DNA of 59,511 bases. Source: Chloroflexota bacterium. Lineage in GTDB: Bacteria > Chloroflexota > Anaerolineae > Anaerolineales > Villigracilaceae. The notes below the pieces were generated by a model. The model made no database searches. It had not been told where the DNA came from and saw nothing but the letters and a program-made list of their open reading frames with translations. Location of the stretch: positions 1 through 59,511 of the forward strand of contig QMIW01000012.1 of assembly GCA_024434165.1 (NCBI GenBank), written 5' to 3'. The position numbers and the translations under genes were made by a program. Positions 34,487 to 43,642 of this stretch are shown here, one piece after another (position 1 is the first letter of the stretch; each line of letters opens with the position of its first letter).

Positions 34487-34546
34487 GCCTAAACTCCCTC
34501 TCAAACTTCATCGTTAGAATTCGGATACAGGAATCATCTTATAACC

Positions 34547-35569
34547 ATGAGCCTTTCCCAACTTTCCCGCCGTGACTTTTTGAAACTGACCGCCTCGGGC
34601 GCGCTCGGGCTGGTTCTCTCCGAACTGGGCGTTGACCGCGCCTTGGCTGCTCCCCCCGCCTCGCATGGGCGCGCCATCTGGAGCGGCGTGCGCGTCTTCG
34701 ATGCGCCGTCCCTGCTTGCAAATGAGATCGCACGCCTGCGCGTGGATGAAGTAGTGCCGCTGCTCGGCGAAATGCAGGGCGACGGCATTGACAACAAATT
34801 CAACACCACCTGGTACCAGCTGGACGGCGGCTACACCTACTCCGGCTGGCTGCAACCGGTGGAGACAAAATATCAAAAGCCGGTCTATGAAATTCCCGCC
34901 GAGGGCAAACTTGCCGAAGTCAGCGTTCCGTACAGTCTCACCTATCTTGCGCCGTATTTTCACGCAAAGAACGCACACCGCATCTTTTACGAAACCACGC
35001 ACTGGGTCAAGAAGGTCGTCGTCACCCGCGAGGAAAAGACGGTCTGGTACGAAATCTACGACAAGGAATACAAGAAGTCCTTCTACGTCCCGGCGCATAA
35101 CCTGCGCATCATCCCGGACGAGGAACTGACCCTGCTTTCCCCGGAGGTTCCCAACGAGATGAAATTGCTCCACGTGGATATCGCCAATCAAATGGTCACT
35201 GCCTTTGAAGGCGAAACGATGGTGCTCTCCGTCCGTTGTTCCAGCGGGCAGCGCGGGACGGATACCCCCAAAGGCGAGTGGTTCACTTTTCACAAGGGAC
35301 CGTCCATCCACATGACCAACCGCGGCGATGCGGTGGCAAATATCTACAACCTGCCGGGCGTACCGTGGGTTTCCTTCTTCACCGGCATGGGTCACGCCTT
35401 CCACGGGACGTACTGGCACAACGACTATGGGCGTCCGCGCAGTAACGGCTGTGTCAACCTGCCTTCGAGCGTCTCCAAATGGGTGTACCGCTGGACCGAA
35501 CCCGTCGTGCCGCCGAATGTGGATTACCTGCACCAGCCCGGTCAGGGGACGAAGGTGATCGTTGAATAG
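34547..35569 (+). CDS. Tat-exported L,D-transpeptidase, fourth of four, SNGC active site
   Basis: A 340-residue paralogue of the preceding gene with Tat signal SRRDFLKLTASGALGLVL and the same SH3-like plus YkuD layout. FHGTYWHNDYGRPRSNGCVN lies at 286-304: the HGT histidine and C302 are kept but the His of SHGC is Asn (N300). In characterised enzymes this His is part of the catalytic site, so activity may be altered or lost. The start follows TATAACC with no Shine-Dalgarno site, so a short leader is possible. Confidence 0.9.
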   Translation: MSLSQLSRRDFLKLTASGALGLVLSELGVDRALAAPPASHGRAIWSGVRVFDAPSLLANEIARLRVDEVVPLLGEMQGDGIDNKFNTTWYQLDGGYTYSGWLQPVETKYQKPVYEIPAEGKLAEVSVPYSLTYLAPYFHAKNAHRIFYETTHWVKKVVVTREEKTVWYEIYDKEYKKSFYVPAHNLRIIPDEELTLLSPEVPNEMKLLHVDIANQMVTAFEGETMVLSVRCSSGQRGTDTPKGEWFTFHKGPSIHMTNRGDAVANIYNLPGVPWVSFFTGMGHAFHGTYWHNDYGRPRSNGCVNLPSSVSKWVYRWTEPVVPPNVDYLHQPGQGTKVIVE

Positions 35570-35691
35570 CACAGGCGGCGGTCACCGGCAATTTATTATA
35601 CAGATAGTACCTTTGAGGCGGACAAGGATTCGCGTAAAGTGGTATGCTGGGGAAAACAGCGTACTCCAATCACACTCAAAGAGGAAAAGAG

Positions 35692-36267
35692 ATGAACCCC
35701 GTTTTTCAATTTAACCAGTACACTCTCAAACGCCAGGTCTTTGCGCTGACCGGCAAATTCCGCTTTTACGACCCCAGCGGCAGGCTGGTCATGTTCAGCG
35801 AGCAGAAGATGTTCCGCCTGCGCGAGGACATTCGTGTCTACGCCGATGAAAGCAAAACGCAGGAAGTGCTGATGATCAAAGCCCGCCAGATCATTGACTT
35901 CTCCGCCGCCTTCGACGTGGTGGACAGCGCCACCGGTATGAAGGTCGGCGCACTGCGGCGCAGGGGGCTCAAGTCCATTTTGCGCGACGAATGGGAAGTG
36001 CTCGACGTGGGCGATAATGTCATCGGATTATTGTTCGAAGACAGCATGGGCATGGCATTGCTGCGCCGTTTTCTGACCGGACTCATCCCCCAGAACTATG
36101 ACATCACCATCGGCGGCGCCCGCGTGGCGGACCTGCGCCAGAATTTCAATCCCTTCACCTACCAGTTAACCATGGACTTCAGCATGGACGTCGCCCATCA
36201 GTTGGACCGCCGTCTCGGCGTTGCGGCTGGGATTCTGCTCGCCGCAATTGAAGGAAGGCAATCTTAA
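35692..36267 (+). CDS. LURP-one/Tubby-C-like (scramblase-like) protein
   Basis: A 191-residue soluble beta-rich protein. KRQVFALTGKFRFYDPSGRLVMFSEQKMFRLREDIRVYADE and MGALRRRG-type strand motifs (DSATGMKVGALRRRGLKS) match the LURP-one-related/phospholipid-scramblase superfamily. Ligand and role are unknown. It ends in a long hydrophobic helix (AHQLDRRLGVAAGILLAAIE). Start set at 35692 by GAGGAAAAGAG upstream; a frame 16 codons longer crosses noncoding-looking DNA. Confidence 0.82.
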   Translation: MNPVFQFNQYTLKRQVFALTGKFRFYDPSGRLVMFSEQKMFRLREDIRVYADESKTQEVLMIKARQIIDFSAAFDVVDSATGMKVGALRRRGLKSILRDEWEVLDVGDNVIGLLFEDSMGMALLRRFLTGLIPQNYDITIGGARVADLRQNFNPFTYQLTMDFSMDVAHQLDRRLGVAAGILLAAIEGRQS

Positions 36268-36331
36268 TCCCTGCATTCTTTCTTCTTTCCTGTCATAAAA
36301 TGAAAGGGGAAAGAAGAAAGAGGGCTTTCCC

Positions 36332-36754
36332 ATGTCCAACACTCCCCTTTTCGCCGGTCTCGTCGTGGACGAAGACGGCAACGCCGTACAAACCGCTTCC
36401 ATCGGCAGTGAACCCGCCTACGTGGTGGACGACGACGGTTTCAAGCGTCACATCCCCGCCGAGCAGGTGGACCGCGCCGTGCTGAACCAGATGGCGGAGA
36501 TGATGAAAGGCAGCGAAGACATCCTCTCTGAGCAGACCGCCAAAATGCTCGGTCAGGACGATCCGTTTTCCAAAGCGATGATCGAACAGCAGTTGAAGAA
36601 CATTGACAAGCAGTTCGATGCGCTGATGCAGACCGGCTTCCCCGAAGAAATGCGTGCTTATTTGGGAATGATGGGCTTCAAGGTGGTCATCAACTATCAT
36701 GGTGAAGTGGTCCGCGTGGAACAGCCGGGAAGCGCGGGGGATCAAGGAGAATGA
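36332..36754 (+). CDS. Conserved hypothetical protein, 140 residues
   Basis: A small acidic protein with no signal peptide or known domain. It starts with a short beta-like region (PLFAGLVVDEDGNAVQTASIGSEPAYVVDDDGFKRHI) and continues in alpha-helix (NQMAEMMKGSEDILSEQTAKMLG; IEQQLKNIDKQFDALMQ). The end is MGFKVVINYHGEVVRVE. Promoter not evident; GGGAAAGAAGAAAGAGGG upstream offers a ribosome site. A terminator follows. Confidence 0.75.
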   Translation: MSNTPLFAGLVVDEDGNAVQTASIGSEPAYVVDDDGFKRHIPAEQVDRAVLNQMAEMMKGSEDILSEQTAKMLGQDDPFSKAMIEQQLKNIDKQFDALMQTGFPEEMRAYLGMMGFKVVINYHGEVVRVEQPGSAGDQGE

Positions 36755-36764
36755 GCCAAACACT

Positions 36765-36799
36765 AAACCTCTGAGGTCTTCGAGACCCCGGAGGTTTTT
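36765..36799 (+). terminator. Terminator after the 140-residue protein
   Basis: AACCTC...GAGGTT stem with inner AGGTCT/AGACC and a TTTTT run. A second hairpin (CTGACA facing TGTCAG) follows at 36806-36840. Confidence 0.8.
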
Positions 36800-36860
36800 G
36801 TATCCCTGACAGTTTTTCAGTCGGATTGAAAATTGTCAGGTTTCTGCTACACCTCCCTCC

Positions 36861-37022
36861 ATGATCCGCAGAGCCATTTCACAACAGGTATTTTCCTATC
36901 TCCAGGAAGCGGGTAATCAAAAAGAGATGGGACGTTACCTACGCAGGACAGTCTGGACAAACGCGCTCCGGCATTCCCATCCGGGGTTGGAAGGAATTAC
37001 CGGTGATCAATTAATACGTTGA
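36861..37022 (+). CDS. Small open frame, 53 codons, uncertain
   Basis: A 53-residue frame begins MIRRAISQQVFSYLQEAGNQ and ends GDQLIR. Composition looks protein-like, with alternating charged and hydrophobic residues. There is no ribosome-binding site and no known family. It may be a remnant or by chance. The rest of the 372-base gap holds terminators and a partial copy of the methyltransferase 3' end. Confidence 0.25.
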   Translation: MIRRAISQQVFSYLQEAGNQKEMGRYLRRTVWTNALRHSHPGLEGITGDQLIR

Positions 37023-37082
37023 GCAAAGAATGCTCCCACGCGGAAGCCGCAATACAGCCGCATCCCCTCCATCGCCCAAAAT

Positions 37083-37120
37083 TGGACAAGCCAAACTTTT
37101 TCAGCGGTCATTTCCACCCA
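37083..37120. repeat. Degenerate copy of the neighbouring methyltransferase 3' end
   Basis: GGACAAGCCAAACTTTTTCAG here and GGACAAGCCAAATATTTTCAG at 37151 match at 19 of 21 positions. The copy lies beyond the stop codon of the gene at 37127-37861 and reads on as a degenerate WLVQFWAMEG-like tail. Confidence 0.75.
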
Positions 37121-37126
37121 AGCATA

Positions 37127-37861
37127 TTACACCTTCTCCACTACCCAGAAATGGGACAAGCCAAATATTTTCAGGGGCGTTTTTTCCAAAAACTGCAACA
37201 CGGCGCGCAAAAATTTTCCGAAGATTCCAAAGCGCGCGATGATGTTATCGTACGCGCCGAAGACAATCGTGCGTTCGATGAATTTCACTGGCAAGCCGTC
37301 GAATAGTTTTTGCAGGTCGCGGCGGGAATACACACGCACGTGTGGGGCGAGTTTATCGCGCCATTTGCGGGGAAGATAATTTACAAAAGGCTTGTTGCCA
37401 AAATAATACTTCTCTTTCCAAAAGATGCCGTGCGTTTCAAAGGGATAGCCGCGGTTGGGGCAAAAGATCGCCGCGCGCCCGCCCGCTTTCAATACGCGGA
37501 TCATTTCGCCAATCGCGGAGCGGTCATCCTGAACGTGTTCGATCACTTCATGGCTGAGGATCAGGTCGAAGGTCCTGGCAGGAAGCGGGAGGAATTCCCC
37601 GGCGGCGTTGATGATCTTCTCCGAGTTGACCTTTGCATCGCGGGCGCGGTCAAAGTCGAATTCCAGCCCGGTCACGTCCGCGCCCAGGGCGGTCATCTTT
37701 TCAACGTACATTCCCACACCGCAGCCGTTCTCCAAAACGTGTCCCTGCATTCGTTCGCCGGCAAATTTTATGATCATGTCCAGCCGCCGCTGCTGACCGG
37801 CTCTCCACACATAGGAAGGTTCTCCGCGCAGGGCGGCTTTGGATAGGTTTCGCTGTGTCAT
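37127..37861 (-). CDS. Class I SAM-dependent methyltransferase
   Basis: A 244-residue methyltransferase. Motif I is VLENGCGVGMYVEKM and motif II TGLEFDFDRARDA; the middle is LILSHEVIEHVQDDRSAI and ends with MIRVLKAGGRAAIFCPN, all typical of the UbiE/methyltransferase-11 type. Target is not known. TATAAT on the minus strand lies eight bases before the start, without a Shine-Dalgarno site. Divergent from the nusA operon, so the two share a ~100-base promoter region. Confidence 0.85.
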   Translation of the reverse strand: MTQRNLSKAALRGEPSYVWRAGQQRRLDMIIKFAGERMQGHVLENGCGVGMYVEKMTALGADVTGLEFDFDRARDAKVNSEKIINAAGEFLPLPARTFDLILSHEVIEHVQDDRSAIGEMIRVLKAGGRAAIFCPNRGYPFETHGIFWKEKYYFGNKPFVNYLPRKWRDKLAPHVRVYSRRDLQKLFDGLPVKFIERTIVFGAYDNIIARFGIFGKFLRAVLQFLEKTPLKIFGLSHFWVVEKV

Positions 37862-37869
37862 GAGAAAAG

Positions 37870-37875
37870 ATTATA
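37870..37875 (-). promoter_or_regulatory. -10 box, near-leaderless, methyltransferase gene
   Basis: TATAAT on the minus strand eight bases before the ATG at 37861. Confidence 0.5.
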
Positions 37876-37900
37876 CCTTGCGCACCATAACCCTTTATGC

Positions 37901-37906
37901 TAAAAT
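37901..37906 (+). promoter_or_regulatory. Extended -10 of the nusA operon
   Basis: TGCTAAAAT, an extended -10 form, about 92 bases before the nusA start. Confidence 0.55.
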
Positions 37907-37941
37907 GTCGCGCGTACGGGACAACCCAATAACGAAGTCAC

Positions 37942-37969
37942 CGAGAAGTGGGTAGCCCCCACTTCTTCG
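37942..37969 (+). promoter_or_regulatory. Leader hairpin before nusA
   Basis: GAAGTGGG facing CCCACTTC around a short loop in the leader, with GGAG ahead of the start at 37999. Such leader hairpins precede rimP-nusA operons in several phyla (recalled, not checked). No T-run, so it is not a terminator. Confidence 0.5.
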
Positions 37970-37998
37970 CTTATAAAGGAGCTTTGGAGCAAGAACGT

Positions 37999-39867
37999 AT
38001 GGCAAAGAATGATTTTGCGCTGGCTTTCAACGAAGTGTTGGAAGAAAAACAGCTCGCCAAGGATGTGGTCATCTCCGCAATCGAGTCGGCGATGGTCTCC
38101 GCCTACCGGCGCGCAGTGGGAGCCTCGACGGCACAGCATGTGGAAGCCAAACTGAATCCTGAAACCGGGGTCGTCACCGTTTTCGCCGAGAAGGAAGTGG
38201 TGGAAGACAGCGTGGTGGACGCGCGCACCGAAGTATTGCTGGAAGAGGCGCGCAGGGTGAATCCGGATGTGCAGCCCGGGGATATGCTCCTCGTGGAAAG
38301 TACGCCCGCAGATTTTGGGCGCGTGGCGGCTCAGACCGCCCGGCAGGTGATTCAACAGCGCATCCGCGAGGCGGAACGCTCGAACCAGATGGAATACTTC
38401 CAGCGCCAGGAAGGCGAGATCGTTTCGGGTCTGGTGCAAACGATCAACGCCACCGGCGTGACCATCGGTCTGGATATGAAAGCCGAGGGGGTGATGCCGA
38501 ACAACCAGCGCATCCCCGGCGAAAAATTGAAACTGCACGACCGCGTGCGCGCGGTGGTGATGGAAGTGAAGGACGGCACGCGCGGTCCGCAGATCATCCT
38601 CTCGCGCGCGCACCGCAACTTCCTGCGCCGCCTGATGGAAAACGAAGTGCCGGAGATCTATCACGGCATTGTCGAGATTCGCGCCATTGCGCGCGAACCC
38701 GGCGCGCGCGCCAAGGTGGCGGTTTCCGCCACCCAGCCGGGCATTGACCCGGTCGGCGCATGCGTGGGCATGAAGGGCGTGCGCATCCAGGCTATCGTCA
38801 AGGAATTGCACGACGAGAAGATTGACATCATCCAGTGGGACCCCGACCCGGTGGTGTATATTTCCAAAGCCATCAGCCCGGCGCGTGTGACCGGGGTCTA
38901 TCTCTCCGAAGACGAAGGCGCGCGCACTGCAACCGTGGTGGTGGGGGAAGACCAGTTGAGTCTTGCCATCGGGCGCGATGGACAGAACGCCCGCCTCGCC
39001 GCCAAACTGACCGGCTGGCGCATTGACATCAAATCGCTGACCGAAGCCGCGGGCGACGCGCTGGTCAAAATGCAGTCGGACCCGGAACTGGCAGCAATGC
39101 TGCCCGGCGCGGCGGAACAGATGCCGCTGGTGGAGGAGATCCTGGCGAAAAAGGCGGAGAACCGCCCCATTACGCCGGAAGAATATACCCTGCTCGGTCA
39201 ATTTGTGGACCGGGTGGAACGCCGCATGATTCAGGTCAAAGAAGAAGCCTCGCGCGAGGAGGACGAACGCATTTCCGCCGCGCGCGCGGATATTCCCGCC
39301 GCCGCTTTCAACACGCCGCTCGACCAGATTTCCGGTCTTAAAGAACATATTTATAACATCCTGACCGAAGCCGGCTATGAGACGGCGGGTCAACTGATGT
39401 TCGACATGAAGACCAACGCCAATAAGGTGCTGGGGCTGGCAGGCATCGGATCGAAAGCCATTCAGAATATCGAAGAGTCGCTGGCGGCGCTGTCCTTCCC
39501 CGAGGCGGAGGCTGTTCCCGTGCAGGAAGAAGCCGCGGCGACCGCGGCAGCGGAACCGGCTGCGGCGGAGGAAACGCCCGGTGCGGAGAAGCAGGCTGAA
39601 AGGAAGAAAGAAGCGAGGAAAGTCGTCGAGAAAGCAGAAGAGGATGGGGAAGTCTCCAAGGATGGCGTTTCGCTCGATGAGTTGTTCCAGATGAAGCCCG
39701 AAATGTTCCAAGCCGCCGGGGATGCCGACGAAGATGCGTCTGGCGACAAGAAGAAGGACAAGAAAGGCAAGAAGAAGGGCGTGGCTCTGGAATTCGATGA
39801 AGAACTTGGTGAAGTCGTCACCCGCAAGAAGCACAAACGCAGCGGCGGCGGCGAAGAGGAATGGTAG
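37999..39867 (+). CDS. nusA: Transcription termination/antitermination protein NusA, with charged C-terminal tail
   Basis: A 622-residue NusA, which binds RNA polymerase and RNA at pauses and terminators. The N-terminal domain runs [21 protein letters not shown] to about residue 130, then an S1 domain ([21 protein letters not shown]) and two KH domains ([44 protein letters not shown]). A helix-hairpin-helix unit follows ([31 protein letters not shown]). The last ~90 residues are a highly charged Glu/Lys/Ala tail, an extension beyond the usual NusA core. rimP, which commonly precedes nusA, is absent. Start by GGAG and the conserved MAKNDF. Confidence 0.97.
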   Translation: MAKNDFALAFNEVLEEKQLAKDVVISAIESAMVSAYRRAVGASTAQHVEAKLNPETGVVTVFAEKEVVEDSVVDARTEVLLEEARRVNPDVQPGDMLLVESTPADFGRVAAQTARQVIQQRIREAERSNQMEYFQRQEGEIVSGLVQTINATGVTIGLDMKAEGVMPNNQRIPGEKLKLHDRVRAVVMEVKDGTRGPQIILSRAHRNFLRRLMENEVPEIYHGIVEIRAIAREPGARAKVAVSATQPGIDPVGACVGMKGVRIQAIVKELHDEKIDIIQWDPDPVVYISKAISPARVTGVYLSEDEGARTATVVVGEDQLSLAIGRDGQNARLAAKLTGWRIDIKSLTEAAGDALVKMQSDPELAAMLPGAAEQMPLVEEILAKKAENRPITPEEYTLLGQFVDRVERRMIQVKEEASREEDERISAARADIPAAAFNTPLDQISGLKEHIYNILTEAGYETAGQLMFDMKTNANKVLGLAGIGSKAIQNIEESLAALSFPEAEAVPVQEEAAATAAAEPAAAEETPGAEKQAERKKEARKVVEKAEEDGEVSKDGVSLDELFQMKPEMFQAAGDADEDASGDKKKDKKGKKKGVALEFDEELGEVVTRKKHKRSGGGEEEW

Positions 39868-39869
39868 TA

Positions 39870-39955
39870 GTACATGCCCTCATCTCCGACCCTTCCCCAC
39901 AGAAGGAAGGGAGTCCCTCTCTCCATGGGAGAGGGGTTAGGGTGAGGGAGAGCTG
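39870..39955. repeat. REP-like palindrome between nusA and ylxR
   Basis: GCCCTCATCTCCGACCC faces GGTTAGGGTGAGGGAGAG, with inner CTCTCTCC/GGGAGAGGG. Same family as the elp3 insertion. It interrupts an otherwise tight operon. Confidence 0.8.
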
Positions 39956-39962
39956 ATCGGAC

Positions 39963-40274
39963 GTGGCAAAGAAACCTGTACAACGTGTAAAGCATGTTCC
40001 CCAGCGCACTTGCGTGGGATGCCGGGAAGTGCTGCCGAAGAGGCAGATGATTCGAATCGTCCGCACGGAAGAGGGGGTACGCGTGGACCCGACCGGCAAA
40101 CTGGCTGGGCGCGGCGCCTACCTGCATGATCGTCGTTCATGCTGGGCGCGCGGGCTGAAGGGCGCGCTGGGACATGCGTTGAAGACGGAATTAAACCAGG
40201 CTGACCGCGTCCGTTTGGAAGAATTTATGAACTCTCTGCCGCCCGAAGCAGAGACCGAAGGTCAGACAATGTGA
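39963..40274 (+). CDS. ylxR: YlxR/RnpM family RNA-binding protein
   Basis: A 103-residue protein with the YlxR motif RTCVGCREVLPKRQMIRIVR and GRGAYLH. YlxR/RnpM is a nucleic-acid-binding partner of ribosome assembly and RNase P. Start is GTG at 39963. It lies between nusA and infB as in most bacteria. Confidence 0.93.
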   Translation: MAKKPVQRVKHVPQRTCVGCREVLPKRQMIRIVRTEEGVRVDPTGKLAGRGAYLHDRRSCWARGLKGALGHALKTELNQADRVRLEEFMNSLPPEAETEGQTM

Positions 40275-40347
40275 ACGATTAGCCACTCGCTCACAGGCTG
40301 CCCGGCGGTATGAACGACAAGTTTTCAGACTGGAAAGGAGGTGGCTT

Positions 40348-42117
40348 ATGAGCAGCAACGGACATAAAATCGAGCTCCCCGCCGCGATTGTGGTGCGGGA
40401 CCTGGCTCAGAAGATCGAAAAAAGCCCAATCGAACTGATCAAAAAATTGATGACGAACGGCGTCATGGCAACCATCAACCAGACGGTGGATTTCGATACC
40501 GCCGCCATTGTGGTTGCGGAATACGGGTTTGAGGCTGTCCCGGAGGTTGTGGAGGAAAGCATCAGGGAGGAGGTTGGCGAGGTGCCGCTCTGGCGGCAGA
40601 TGATCGCGGGGGAGGATAAATCGCAGTTGAAGCCCCGCCCACCGGTGGTGACCATTCTCGGTCATGTGGACCACGGCAAGACCAGCCTTTTGGATGCCAT
40701 TCGCTCGACGGATGTTGCCGCAGGGGAGGCGGGCGGCATTACCCAGCACATCGGCGCATATCAAGTCGAAATGAAGGGACGTTTGATCACCTTCCTCGAT
40801 ACGCCCGGTCACGCGGCGTTCACACAGATGCGCGCGCGCGGCGCACAAGGCGCGGATATTGTCGTGCTGGTGGTCGCCGCCGACGACGGCGTGATGCCGC
40901 AGACCAGGGAAGCCATTGCCCATGCCAAGGCGGCGCGCGTGCCAATCCTTGTGGCATTGAACAAAGTGGATAAACCCAACGCCAACCCGGAGCGCGTCAA
41001 GCAGCAATTGGCGGAACTCGAACTCGTGCCGGACGAGTGGGGCGGCAGCACCATGGTGGTGCCCGTCTCGGCAAAGCAGAAAAAAGGCATTGACGACCTG
41101 CTCGAAGGCATCCTGCTCGTGGCAGACAGCAACGACATCAAAGCCAACCCCAATGGGAAGGTCATCGGCACGGTCATCGAAGCGGAGTTGGATAAATCGA
41201 AGGGCGTGGTCGCAACCCTGCTCATCCAAAACGGGACGCTTCAAGCGGGCGATGTGGTAGTGGCAGGCACCGCGCACGGCAAACTGCGCGCCATCACCGA
41301 TTACAAAGGCAAGCCCATCAAGAAGGCGGGTCCTTCCACGCCGGTGGCTGTGATGGGACTCAGCGATGTACCCTCCGCCGGGGATTTGTTCGAGGTGGTC
41401 GGTTCGGAAAAGGAAGCGCGCGCCATCGTTGCGGAACGCCTCGAAACCGTCAAGTCCCAATCGCAGTCGCGCAAGAAGGTTTCGCTCGAAGACCTGTTCA
41501 GCAAGGTGCAGTCGGGCGAGGCAAAGGAACTCAACCTGATCGTCAAAGCCGACGTGCAGGGCTCGCTCGACCCGATCATCACCGAATTGAACAAACTCGG
41601 CACGGGCGAGATTGGTCTGAAAGTGCTCCACGCGGAAACGGGCAACATCGGCAATAACGATGTGATGCTCGCCGCCGCCTCGAAAGCCATCATCATCGGC
41701 TTCAATGTGCAGGCAGATGTGGACGCCCGCCGCATGGCGGAAAAAGAAGGCGTGGACATCCGCCTGTACGAGATCATCTACCGCATGACCGAGGACATCG
41801 AAAAAGCGCTCAAGGGCATGCTCGAACCCGACCTGGTGGAAAAGACCCTCGGACGCGCCCAGGTCTTGCAGGTATTTTCCGCTTCCAAGTTCGGCAGGGT
41901 GGCGGGCTGCAAAGTGACCGAAGGCGAATTGAAGCGCGGCGCAAAGGTGCGCCTGTATCGCGGCGCAGATGTCGTCTACGAAGGCGACCTCTCCTCCCTG
42001 CGCCATGAAAAAGAGGATGTCAGGGAGATTCGCCAGGGTTATGAGTGCGGTGTCGGCTTCAAAAACTTCAGCGACATCCAAATCGGCGATACGCTGGTTT
42101 GTTATATTCTGGAATAG
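40348..42117 (+). CDS. infB: Translation initiation factor IF-2
   Basis: A 589-residue GTPase that places initiator tRNA on the 30S subunit. The N-terminal domain is short (~95 residues) compared with many IF-2 proteins and lacks the long basic region. The IF-2 N-domain motif [30 protein letters not shown] is present (part quoted). The G domain has GHVDHGKT (105-112), DTPGHAAF and NKVDKP, followed by domain II and III, and the C-terminal FKVWIKL-type beta barrel. AAAGGAGGTG upstream is a strong ribosome site. Confidence 0.97.
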   Translation: MSSNGHKIELPAAIVVRDLAQKIEKSPIELIKKLMTNGVMATINQTVDFDTAAIVVAEYGFEAVPEVVEESIREEVGEVPLWRQMIAGEDKSQLKPRPPVVTILGHVDHGKTSLLDAIRSTDVAAGEAGGITQHIGAYQVEMKGRLITFLDTPGHAAFTQMRARGAQGADIVVLVVAADDGVMPQTREAIAHAKAARVPILVALNKVDKPNANPERVKQQLAELELVPDEWGGSTMVVPVSAKQKKGIDDLLEGILLVADSNDIKANPNGKVIGTVIEAELDKSKGVVATLLIQNGTLQAGDVVVAGTAHGKLRAITDYKGKPIKKAGPSTPVAVMGLSDVPSAGDLFEVVGSEKEARAIVAERLETVKSQSQSRKKVSLEDLFSKVQSGEAKELNLIVKADVQGSLDPIITELNKLGTGEIGLKVLHAETGNIGNNDVMLAAASKAIIIGFNVQADVDARRMAEKEGVDIRLYEIIYRMTEDIEKALKGMLEPDLVEKTLGRAQVLQVFSASKFGRVAGCKVTEGELKRGAKVRLYRGADVVYEGDLSSLRHEKEDVREIRQGYECGVGFKNFSDIQIGDTLVCYILE

Positions 42118-42181
42118 GAATTCGCGCTCCACGTTTTGTGAAGACGAAACAGGCATCACGTATAGTGCGAAACGCAAAACC

Positions 42182-42532
42182 ATGCCATCTGGAATTCGTA
42201 TTAAACGCATTGAAGACCGCATCCGGCAGGACCTCTCGGAGCTGCTGCTCCGCGAGGTCAATGACCCGCGCCTGCGCCAGATTTTCGTAACGGATGTGAA
42301 GGTGGATCGTGAACTCGCCTTTGCGGACGTCTACGTCTCTGCGGTGGAGGGTGCGGCGCGGTCTGCCGAGGTGCTAGCCGGGCTTGAATCGGCTTCCGGC
42401 TTCCTGCGGCGCACCCTCGCCGCCCGCGTGGACCTGCGAACCTTTCCCAAATTGAGATTCCACTGGGATCCAACGCCGGAGAACGCAGACCACATCGAAA
42501 GGATTCTGGCAGGGTTAAGAGACAAGAAATAA
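42182..42532 (+). CDS. rbfA: Ribosome-binding factor A
   Basis: A 116-residue KH-fold protein that matures the 16S rRNA 5' end. It opens IRIKRIEDRIRQDLSELLLREV with VTDVKVDRELAFADVYVSA, and ends LRFHWDPTPENADHIERIL, all family-typical. Start at 42182; upstream frame overlaps infB. It follows infB by 64 bases. Confidence 0.95.
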   Translation: MPSGIRIKRIEDRIRQDLSELLLREVNDPRLRQIFVTDVKVDRELAFADVYVSAVEGAARSAEVLAGLESASGFLRRTLAARVDLRTFPKLRFHWDPTPENADHIERILAGLRDKK

Positions 42533-42591
42533 ATGCCGCTGCGAGGCGCGAAAGACAAGGCAATGAACGACAACATATTCGGAGGAAATTA

Positions 42592-43548
42592 GTGGATATA
42601 CAACTCACAGGGGAAATACGAAACAGGCTTGCCGCAGCGAACCGGATCGTTATCGCATCGCATGTCCGTCCCGATGGCGATGCCGTCGGTTCGCTGCTTG
42701 GGCTGGGTCTCGCCCTGCAGGACGCGGGCAAGTCGGTGGAAATGGTGCTGGTGGACGGCGTGCCTTCCTCCTTTAAATATCTCGAAGGAAGCGAACTCAT
42801 CAAAAAAGAACCCGGCAGCGGTCATGATACCTTCATCACCGTGGACTGCGCCGACTTCAAACGGACGGGGAAAGCGTTCGAGAATTTCGGTCAACCTGAT
42901 ATCAACATTGACCACCACGTGACCAACGAAAAGTTCGGCAAACTCAACCTCATCGAAGCGGACGAGGTCGCCACGGCGGCCATCCTAACCAACCACCTGC
43001 CCGAATGGGGAATGAGCATCACCAAGCCGATCGCCGCCGCCCTGCTGACCGGCATCATCACCGATACGCTTGGCTTCCGCACATCCAACACCACGCCCGA
43101 GGCGCTCCGTCAAGCCGCCGCGCTGATGGAAATCGGCGTGAACCTGCCTGAAATCTATATGCGGTCCCTGGTGCGGAAATCCTTCCCCGCCGCAAAATAC
43201 TGGGGCGCGGGGCTTTCCAGCCTCGAGAGCAAAAACGGAATCGTCTGGGGCACGCTCACCCTCGCCGACCGTAAGTCCGCAGGCTACGGCGGGAACGACG
43301 ATGCGGACCTCATCAACATGATCTCCGCCATTGACGGGAACAAAATCGGAATGGTTTTCGTTGAACAGCCCGATAACCACGTGAAGATATCCTGGCGTGC
43401 GCTTGCGCCGGGGATTGACGTCTCGCAGGTTGCAAAATATTTCAAAGGCGGGGGGCATGCTGCCGCCGCAGGAGCAGATATACAGGGAAGTTTAGACGAG
43501 TTACAAAAGGAAGTGCTGCAAAAGACCCGCGAGTTGTTAAATTTGTAA
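42592..43548 (+). CDS. nrnA: Bifunctional oligoribonuclease / PAP phosphatase (DHH)
   Basis: A 318-residue DHH/DHHA1 phosphoesterase that hydrolyses short RNA fragments and 3'-phosphoadenosine phosphate. Motifs are SHVRPDGDAVGS, TVDCADFKRTG and the DHH core NIDHHVTNEKFGKLNL, with a C-terminal DHHA1 domain carrying GGGHAAAAG. GTG start is set by GGAGGAAAT. Position after rbfA is standard. Confidence 0.94.
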   Translation: MDIQLTGEIRNRLAAANRIVIASHVRPDGDAVGSLLGLGLALQDAGKSVEMVLVDGVPSSFKYLEGSELIKKEPGSGHDTFITVDCADFKRTGKAFENFGQPDINIDHHVTNEKFGKLNLIEADEVATAAILTNHLPEWGMSITKPIAAALLTGIITDTLGFRTSNTTPEALRQAAALMEIGVNLPEIYMRSLVRKSFPAAKYWGAGLSSLESKNGIVWGTLTLADRKSAGYGGNDDADLINMISAIDGNKIGMVFVEQPDNHVKISWRALAPGIDVSQVAKYFKGGGHAAAAGADIQGSLDELQKEVLQKTRELLNL

Positions 43549-43642
43549 ATATGATAGAAAGATAATAGTACCAATTTCCGTGTTGGAATCACCCATAAGT
43601 ATGTCATAATTGACCCGGAAAGAAACTCAGGAGGAATCCCTA

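Noticed and set aside
37900-39834. 644-codon open frame on the minus strand opposite nusA
   Set aside because: It is the antisense shadow of a GC-rich gene: runs of His/Arg/Gly and no recognisable motif, while the plus frame is clear NusA.
40291-42261. 656-codon frame opposite infB
   Set aside because: Antisense shadow of infB for the same reasons.
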